DNA of 10,777 nt from Elusimicrobia bacterium CG08_land_8_20_14_0_20_44_26 (lineage in GTDB: Bacteria; CG03). The stretch is taken from NCBI GenBank assembly GCA_002779055.1, contig PEXM01000014.1, forward strand, positions 1 to 10,777. Reading direction: 5' to 3'. Shown piece by piece: positions 7,261 to 10,777 of the stretch; the first letter of the stretch is position 1; each line of letters begins with the position of its first letter. Below the pieces are notes generated by a model, which was not told the DNA's origin, searched no databases, and was given only the letters and a program-made list of their open reading frames with translations. A program made the position numbers and the translations under genes.

Positions 7261-8198
7261 TATTCATTTATCTTGCCGTTACGTTCATAAGCTTCATTTT
7301 TGTTTTTAAATCGGCGGATATTATTATTCGCTCTTCAGTCGCCATAGCCGACCACTACGGCATCTCGCGGGTTTTTATAGGAGTTGTGCTTGTTGGTTTG
7401 AGTACTTCCGCTCCGGAAATCTTTGTGACGGCAATTGCCTCCGTGCTGAATAAGCCGCAAATTATAATGGGAAACGCCTCCGGCAGCATCGCCGCCAACA
7501 CCGGAATAGCGATGGCTCTTATTTTCTGGATTGCCTCAGGCCTTCCTTCTTACAACGAGAGGCATCAGAAAATAACGGACAAATTTACGGCCGTGAACTT
7601 TGTTTTTCTCCCTGCGGGCGCCGCTTGTATGTTTTTCGTAATCAGGAATGGTATTTCAAGGACCGGCGGGCTTATTCTTCTTATCGCTTTAGCCGCGTAT
7701 CTTTTTTTGAGTTCAAAAGCGAGCGAAGAATTTTTTAAGGTGGCGGAGACCTCTCCCGCAGCGCGGCCGTTTGCGATTTTTTTCCCGGCGCTGGCGGTGC
7801 TTCTTTTATCCTCAAGAGTCGTCGTGTGGTCGTCCGCAAATATGGCGCGTCTTTTGGGAATTTCGGAATTCGTAATAGCCGTAACGATAATTGCCGTCGG
7901 GACTTCTATTCCCGAGATTGCCACATCCATCAGCGCCACAAGAGACGGCGAATACGGACTGGCGGTAGGCGATATTGTCGGCTCGCAGGCGTTTAATCTT
8001 TATCTTCTCCCGGGAATTGCCGCTTTGTTTGGTCCTCTTAAAATTGATAATTCGCGTTTTATATTCGGCTGGATGTTTATTATTTTAGCCCAACTTCTGT
8101 TTTTTATTTATGTAAGGAAAATTCCGCTGCGTCTCAAGGCCTCTGTTTTGTTTGCCACCTACATCCTCTATATTATTTCCGACATAAAAATCTTTTAA
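7257..8198 (+). CDS. Na+/Ca2+-exchanger-family (CaCA) antiporter
   Basis: This is an integral membrane cation antiporter of the CaCA family, likely exchanging Ca2+ for Na+ or H+. The 313 residues and about ten hydrophobic segments suit the prokaryotic exchanger. Two alpha-repeats are visible: GLSTSAPEIFVTAIAS (48-62) with GNASGSIAANTG (72-83), and VGTSIPEIATSIS (214-226) with GDIVGSQAFNL (238-248). From memory of the Methanocaldococcus jannaschii exchanger, ion-ligand positions are kept at T50, S51, E54, S77, N81, T216, S217, E220 and S243, while its D240 corresponds to N247 here. The Asn of the usual GSN motif is Ile (78) and Gln (244). The start is GTG 7257 in a GTGA overlap with the preceding stop. 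It is the last gene of the operon; a hairpin follows about 20 bases later. Confidence 0.9.
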   Translation: MIFIYLAVTFISFIFVFKSADIIIRSSVAIADHYGISRVFIGVVLVGLSTSAPEIFVTAIASVLNKPQIIMGNASGSIAANTGIAMALIFWIASGLPSYNERHQKITDKFTAVNFVFLPAGAACMFFVIRNGISRTGGLILLIALAAYLFLSSKASEEFFKVAETSPAARPFAIFFPALAVLLLSSRVVVWSSANMARLLGISEFVIAVTIIAVGTSIPEIATSISATRDGEYGLAVGDIVGSQAFNLYLLPGIAALFGPLKIDNSRFIFGWMFIILAQLLFFIYVRKIPLRLKASVLFATYILYIISDIKIF

Positions 8199-8206
8199 CC
8201 CCTACT

Positions 8207-8217
8207 GTCCTTCGGAC
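8207..8217. repeat. Small hairpin GTCC-TTC-GGAC
   Basis: A 4-bp stem with a 3-base loop lies just after the exchanger stop and immediately before the larger G/C hairpin. Together they make two successive stem-loops at the operon end. Confidence 0.4.
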
Positions 8218-8219
8218 TT

Positions 8220-8240
8220 CTCCCCCTTGAAAAGGGGGAG
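8220..8240 (+). terminator. Strong 9-bp hairpin at the end of the long operon; possible terminator
   Basis: CTCCCCCTT pairs perfectly with AAGGGGGAG around a 3-base GAA loop. It is placed 21 bases after the exchanger stop. A run of five T lies at 8254-8258, but 13 bases after the stem rather than directly after it, so this is not a textbook intrinsic terminator. The location between convergent genes supports a role in ending transcription. The second arm is also the start of the first 27-base repeat copy, so the hairpin could equally be part of a dispersed repeat. Confidence 0.45.
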
Positions 8241-8258
8241 ATTAGAGAGGGGGTTTTT
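8232..8258 (+). repeat. 27-bp direct repeat, copy 1
   Basis: This begins with AA, has the core GGGGGAGATTAGAGAGGGGG and ends in TTTTT. It is identical over 27 bases to 8293-8319. Sequence on either side differs between copies, so the repeat boundaries are sharp. Copy 1 forms the right arm of the 8220-8240 hairpin. Confidence 0.85.
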
Positions 8259-8264
8259 CGTATT

Positions 8265-8284
8265 TTCCATCTTCCATCTTCCAT
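8265..8284. repeat. Heptamer tandem, TTCCATC x2 plus TTCCAT
   Basis: Nearly three perfect copies of a 7-base unit lie between the two 27-base repeats. Read as CCATCTT, the unit differs by one base from the GCATCTT pair on the minus strand at 2429-2442. Confidence 0.6.
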
Positions 8285-8292
8285 TTCTTTAT

Positions 8293-8319
8293 AAGGGGGA
8301 GATTAGAGAGGGGGTTTTT
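8293..8319 (+). repeat. 27-bp direct repeat, copy 2, overlapping the nadE stop
   Basis: Identical to 8232-8258. The last two T of the repeat supply the first two bases of the nadE stop codon (TTA on the plus strand at 8318-8320), so the repeat abuts the gene end exactly. The hairpin partner arm found upstream of copy 1 is absent here. Confidence 0.85.
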
Positions 8320-9022
8320 ATTTGCAGATTTCAGGCAGCCGCATCTTGTGGGCGCCCCGAATGAGAAGGGTTTCGGCTTTTTTCCTGCCGGTCCTGTCAA
8401 GTTTTTTTATTGAAGAAATATTTTTTACGATGCCGTCAAGAATGTCGTAAGAAAGACCGATTTCTTTTTCGTCGGTCTGCCCTTTCCACAGACCCGCGCT
8501 CGGAGGTTTTTTTATGATGGAAGAAGGAATACCCAGTTTTTGAGCGGCCTTTCTCACCTCTGATTTAACGAGATTTCCTAAGGGGAGAATGTCCGCTGCG
8601 CCGTCGCCGTATTTTGTGAAGTAGCCGAATTTTAGTTCTGTTTTATTGCCGCATCCGACGACAAGAGCGTTTCCGCTGTTTGCGAAAGAGTAAAGTATGA
8701 GCATCCTGAGCCGCGCTTTCAAATTTCCCGCCGCCACGCGCGAAAGTTTTACGGGCAGAAGTTTCTTTATGGCAAAGTACGGTTTTTCAAGGCGTATTAT
8801 TTTATAAGGTATTTTGAATTTTTTAACGAGTTTAAGAGCATCCTGCAAATCATTCGCTTCGCTTTCGCATGGCATAATCAGAGCAAGAGTTTTTTTTGAC
8901 GCTTTAAAAGATAGCGCCGCGGCGACTGCGGAGTCAATCCCTCCGCTTACGCCGATAACAAAACCCCGGCATTTTGATTCCCGGAGTTTTAAGGCAAGCC
9001 ATTTTACTATTTTATTTTCCAT
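8318..9022 (-). CDS. nadE: Ammonia-dependent NAD+ synthetase
   Basis: NadE makes NAD+ from deamido-NAD+, ATP and ammonia in the cytoplasm, the last step of NAD synthesis. The pyrophosphate-binding loop is VSGGIDSAVA (25-34). Other family motifs follow in order: AAGNLKARLRM (97-107), GCGNKTELKFGYFTKYGDGAADILPLG (123-149; the usual GN.TE and KYGDG..D.), and PPSAGLWKGQTDE (173-185). At 234 residues it is at the short end of the ammonia-only type (about 240-275) and has no glutaminase domain, so it should use free ammonia. The ATG (minus strand, 9022) has no Shine-Dalgarno and lies about five bases from the transcription start predicted from its promoter. It runs convergent to the long operon and divergent from the HD-GYP regulator. 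Confidence 0.93.
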   Translation of the reverse strand: MENKIVKWLALKLRESKCRGFVIGVSGGIDSAVAAALSFKASKKTLALIMPCESEANDLQDALKLVKKFKIPYKIIRLEKPYFAIKKLLPVKLSRVAAGNLKARLRMLILYSFANSGNALVVGCGNKTELKFGYFTKYGDGAADILPLGNLVKSEVRKAAQKLGIPSSIIKKPPSAGLWKGQTDEKEIGLSYDILDGIVKNISSIKKLDRTGRKKAETLLIRGAHKMRLPEICK

Positions 9023-9030
9023 AAGCGTAT

Positions 9031-9057
9031 TTGATTATATAAAATATTTGGTATAAT
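9031..9057 (+). promoter_or_regulatory. Predicted sigma70-type promoter for the HD-GYP regulator
   Basis: A perfect TATAAT lies at 9052-9057. The best upstream element is TTGATT at 9031-9036 with a short 15-base spacer, so the -35 match is weak. Predicted start is near 9064, about 22 bases before ATG 9086. It shares bases with the nadE promoter, so the two polymerases should interfere with each other. Confidence 0.5.
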
Positions 9058-9062
9058 AACAA
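9034..9062 (-). promoter_or_regulatory. Predicted sigma70-type promoter for nadE
   Basis: On the minus strand, TTGTTA (9062-9057) and a perfect TATAAT (9039-9034) are separated by 17 bases. Transcription would begin near 9027, leaving a leader of only about five bases before the nadE ATG. The site overlaps the oppositely directed promoter at 9031-9057. Confidence 0.6.
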
Positions 9063-9085
9063 TAGAGGTTTTGAATTCCACAGAA

Positions 9086-10033
9086 ATGCGAAAAATACTG
9101 ATTGTTGAAGACAATGCCGACAGCGCCGAAGTTCTTAAAGATATTCTTGCGGGTGAAGATTACAACTGCGATGTTGCCCCGACGGGGGCAGAAGCGGAAA
9201 TGCTGGCTTCAACTTCTTCGTATGACCTGATACTTCTTGATATAATGCTTCCTGATAAGAGCGGGTTTGAACTGCTTGATAAATTTAAAAACGACCCTTT
9301 CACGGCGCTGACGCCGGTAATCCTTCTTACCGCCCTGAATGATATGGACTCGCGGATAAAGGGATACAATCTCGGATGCAATGACTTTGTGTCAAAACCA
9401 TATAATCATTTTGAACTGATGGCAAGAGTGAGAAATCACATAAGATTGAAACACGCTCTCTCGGATTTGGAGGACACAAACAACGTTCTCTATACGCTTG
9501 CGGCAGCCATTGAAGCGAAGGACCCCTACACGAGGGGGCATTCATACAGGGTGGGGATGTATTGCTGGGAGATTGCCGGAATTCTCGGCTGGTCTGATGC
9601 GGAGAAGACAAAGATAAAACGGGCGGGGCTTTTGCACGACATAGGTAAGATCGGCGTGCCGGATTATATACTCATAAAAGACGGTAAACTGACAGGTGCG
9701 GAATATGATGCCATTAAAATTCATCCTGTTTTAAGTGCGGAAATCTGCAGTTCTCTCACCAAACTTAAGGATGTTATTCCTGCGATTAAGTATCATCACG
9801 AAAGATTTGACGGGAAGGGTTATCCGGAAGGTCTTGCGGGCGGGAGAATTCCTTATGGCGCCAGGATTATGGCTGTGTGCGATTCATGGGATGCGATGAC
9901 TTCAAACAGGGCATACAGGAAAAAGCTGAAAAAAGCCGAAGTTTTGGAAATACTTAAAAGCGGCGCAGGTTCGCAGTGGGATGGCGACATTGTTGAGATA
10001 TTTATCCAAATCAGAGAAAAAGATGTTGAGTAA
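9086..10033 (+). CDS. Response regulator with HD-GYP domain (c-di-GMP phosphodiesterase)
   Basis: This is a two-domain cytoplasmic signalling protein. The N-terminal receiver domain (about 1-120) has KILIVEDN with acidic E8/D9, phospho-acceptor D52 in LLDIMLPD, and K104 in VSKPY. The C-terminal HD-GYP domain (about 130-310) has AKDPYTRGHS (144-152), GLLHDIGKIG (181-190), and HHERFDGKGYPEGL (237-250), the residues that define c-di-GMP-hydrolysing HD-GYP proteins. No DNA-binding domain is present, so output is most likely enzymatic. ATG 9086 gives the typical MRKILIVEDN start; a TTG at 9071 in the same frame would add five residues, but GAGG sits only two bases before it. No histidine kinase is adjacent, so the input signal is unknown. 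Confidence 0.93.
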   Translation: MRKILIVEDNADSAEVLKDILAGEDYNCDVAPTGAEAEMLASTSSYDLILLDIMLPDKSGFELLDKFKNDPFTALTPVILLTALNDMDSRIKGYNLGCNDFVSKPYNHFELMARVRNHIRLKHALSDLEDTNNVLYTLAAAIEAKDPYTRGHSYRVGMYCWEIAGILGWSDAEKTKIKRAGLLHDIGKIGVPDYILIKDGKLTGAEYDAIKIHPVLSAEICSSLTKLKDVIPAIKYHHERFDGKGYPEGLAGGRIPYGARIMAVCDSWDAMTSNRAYRKKLKKAEVLEILKSGAGSQWDGDIVEIFIQIREKDVE

Positions 10034-10055
10034 GGAAAAAGGGAAAAAGAGAAAA

Positions 10056-10068
10056 GGGGACGTCCTAC
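10056..10068 (-). repeat. GTAG-linked GACGTC palindrome, possible REP-like remnant
   Basis: On the minus strand GTAG (10068-10065) is followed directly by the palindrome GACGTC and CCC, set between an AAAA/TTTT-rich pair of flanks (GAAAA at 10051-10055 and TTTTC at 10070-10074). GTAG beside a palindrome is a feature of REP elements mobilised by IS200-like TnpA-REP proteins. The stem is short, so the call is tentative. Confidence 0.3.
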
Positions 10069-10121
10069 ATTTTCCATAAATTTTTGTTTTACTTTTTGCA
10101 GAAATGCGGGAGAAAATATAG

Positions 10122-10400
10122 GTGAGACTAAAATCCTGGATTATTAAAGAACACGCATTTTTCCAAATGTCTCGGCGTCAAATTGATAGAAACATAGTGA
10201 AATCTGTTTTGGAAAACTTTGAATTCAGCGAAGAAGTTCGCGAAGGACGATGGCTTTTCCAGAAGAGAATATCTCTGGGAGAGCCGTCTAAAATTTATCT
10301 ATTTAGAGTTTTTGTAGATATAGATAAAATTCCCGCCGAGGTAGTCACGGTTTATAAAACAAGTCGTGTTAAAAAGTACTTTGAGGAGGTTGCCAAATGA
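10122..10400 (+). CDS. DUF4258 family protein, putative toxin of a toxin-antitoxin pair
   Basis: This 92-residue protein resembles the DUF4258 family, small basic proteins related in plan to RelE/BrnT-type toxins. Visible family features are an N-terminal KEHAFFQMSRRQIDRNIVKSVL segment (H11 in the hAl.Rm.eR pattern), a central beta region, and the C-terminal EVVTVYKTSRVKKYF strand and helix typical of the family. The start is GTG 10122: TAG lies in frame immediately before it, and GGGAG lies 9 bases upstream. It overlaps the following DUF2283 gene by ATGA. DUF4258-DUF2283 pairs are commonly predicted as toxin-antitoxin modules, with the antitoxin second as here. Toxicity is inference. No convincing promoter was found in the 88-base gap upstream. 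Confidence 0.8.
   Translation: MRLKSWIIKEHAFFQMSRRQIDRNIVKSVLENFEFSEEVREGRWLFQKRISLGEPSKIYLFRVFVDIDKIPAEVVTVYKTSRVKKYFEEVAK
10383..10390 (+). promoter_or_regulatory. Consensus Shine-Dalgarno for the DUF2283 gene
   Basis: GAGGAGGT lies 6 bases before ATG 10397 and within the DUF4258 gene. It is much stronger than the GGGAG/GTG initiation of the upstream gene, so the second protein is expected in excess, as is normal for an antitoxin. Confidence 0.75.
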
Positions 10401-10609
10401 AAGTCATCTATGACCCTGAATCGGATACGCTTACCATGATTCTAAAAGATATTCCTGTGGCAGAAAGCGATGAAAGTAAGCCTGGTGTGATACTGGATTA
10501 TGATAGTGCCGGTGATATTGTATCTATGGAAATACTTGACGCTTCTAAACGGGTAAGTCAAGTACGAAATATTGAATTTCAGACTGCTACATCAATAGCG
10601 GCAAAATAA
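10397..10609 (+). CDS. DUF2283 family protein, putative antitoxin
   Basis: This is a 70-residue DUF2283 protein. It shows the family's pattern: MKVIYDPESDTLTMIL (1-16; usual YD.eaD.lyi.l), PVAESDESKPGVILDYDSAGDIVSMEILDAS (20-50; usual pGvilDyD..G.ivgiEIldAS). The acidic N-terminal half would suit binding to the basic DUF4258 partner. There is no recognisable DNA-binding motif, so autoregulation is not evident. It begins in an ATGA overlap with DUF4258 and is followed four bases after its stop by a perfect hairpin. Confidence 0.88.
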   Translation: MKVIYDPESDTLTMILKDIPVAESDESKPGVILDYDSAGDIVSMEILDASKRVSQVRNIEFQTATSIAAK

Positions 10610-10613
10610 AATA

Positions 10614-10640
10614 GCGACCTTAAAAGGTCGCACTACGTAG
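10614..10640 (-). repeat. Perfect 8-bp hairpin with GTAG tetranucleotide (REP-like)
   Basis: GCGACCTT (10614-10621) and AAGGTCGC (10624-10631) form a perfect stem with an AA loop. On the minus strand GTAG (10636-10633) precedes the stem by one base, the order seen in REP elements. CTACGTAG (10633-10640) is itself palindromic. On the plus strand only TTTT at 10642-10645 follows, so a terminator role for the gene pair is possible but not typical. Confidence 0.55.
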
Positions 10641-10777
10641 GTTTTCCGCAGTTTTGGATTGCCCAGTTTGAAAAAAATGGGTTAACCAGCGTCCGATAAG
10701 CGCCGGTATTTTTTGAATTCTCTTTCCGAAAGTTCCGTTTTATTCTGCCACTTATAAATTGAAGCGAAAAGAAAATG

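Noticed and set aside
7565..7939. 124-codon minus-strand frame inside the exchanger
   Set aside because: It is antisense to the transmembrane and alpha-repeat coding sequence and has no independent start signal.
8814..9056. 80-codon plus-strand frame opposite the nadE N-terminus
   Set aside because: It runs antisense to the SGGIDS loop of nadE and through the divergent promoter region.
9071..9085. TTG start at 9071 for the HD-GYP regulator
   Set aside because: GAGG is only two bases upstream, and the extra five residues precede the normal MRKILIVEDN start of receiver domains; ATG 9086 is preferred, though not proven.
10682..10777. Minus-strand frame running in from the window end and stopping at 10682 (ending KKYRRLSDAG)
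   Set aside because: It reads like a possible C-terminus, but only 31 codons are visible, a second minus-strand frame is open across the same bases, and no family is recognisable; a gene cannot be claimed.
10775..10777. ATG as the last three bases of the window
   Set aside because: It could be a plus-strand start codon, but there is no downstream sequence and only a weak purine-rich stretch upstream.

Overview
The window is compact bacterial DNA. It looks like a chromosomal backbone from a poorly characterised, probably anaerobic Gram-negative lineage. Short, tightly overlapping genes, a cytoplasmic GH57 alpha-glucan enzyme, a small mannose-type phosphotransferase system (PTS) with its own HPr and Enzyme I, and GTAG-associated hairpin repeats would fit candidate-phylum or delta-proteobacteria-like genomes. 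The placement is an inference and cannot be fixed from this sequence. There are no rRNA, tRNA, CRISPR, IS or phage genes.

Region 1 (1-8198, + strand) reads as one transcription unit of nine genes with no convincing internal terminator. In order these are: the C-terminal part of a mannose/sorbose-family PTS EIIB (cut by the window start), a GH57 4-alpha-glucanotransferase/alpha-amylase, EIIC, EIID, HPr (TTG start inside the EIID gene), Enzyme I, a MoxR AAA+ ATPase, an unrecognised 140-aa membrane-anchored protein, and a Na+/Ca2+-exchanger-family antiporter. Five of the eight junctions are stop/start overlaps of 4 to 10 bases or deeper, four of them being ATGA or GTGA. The Enzyme I, HPr, EIIB, EIIC and EIID chain can pass phosphate from PEP to a transported sugar or to a regulatory output. 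No EIIA gene is visible; it may lie upstream. Between EIIB and EIIC sits an enzyme of intracellular alpha-glucan metabolism, so sugar uptake or PTS signalling and glycogen/maltodextrin turnover appear to be co-expressed.

Region 2 (8199-8317) is the convergent junction with nadE. It holds a 9-bp G/C hairpin, two identical 27-bp copies of a G-rich repeat and a heptamer tandem array. Region 3 is nadE (minus strand; ammonia-type NAD synthetase) back to back with a response regulator carrying an HD-GYP domain (+ strand). They share a short divergent promoter region with a TATAAT box on each strand; nadE may have an almost leaderless transcript.

Region 4 (10034-10777) holds a DUF4258-DUF2283 gene pair with toxin-antitoxin-like architecture. 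It is flanked on both sides by GTAG-linked palindromes on the minus strand, and then about 150 bases follow with no gene I can support. The most notable points are the GH57 gene inside the PTS operon, the MoxR/orphan membrane protein/exchanger tail on the same operon, and the repeat-flanked gene pair.
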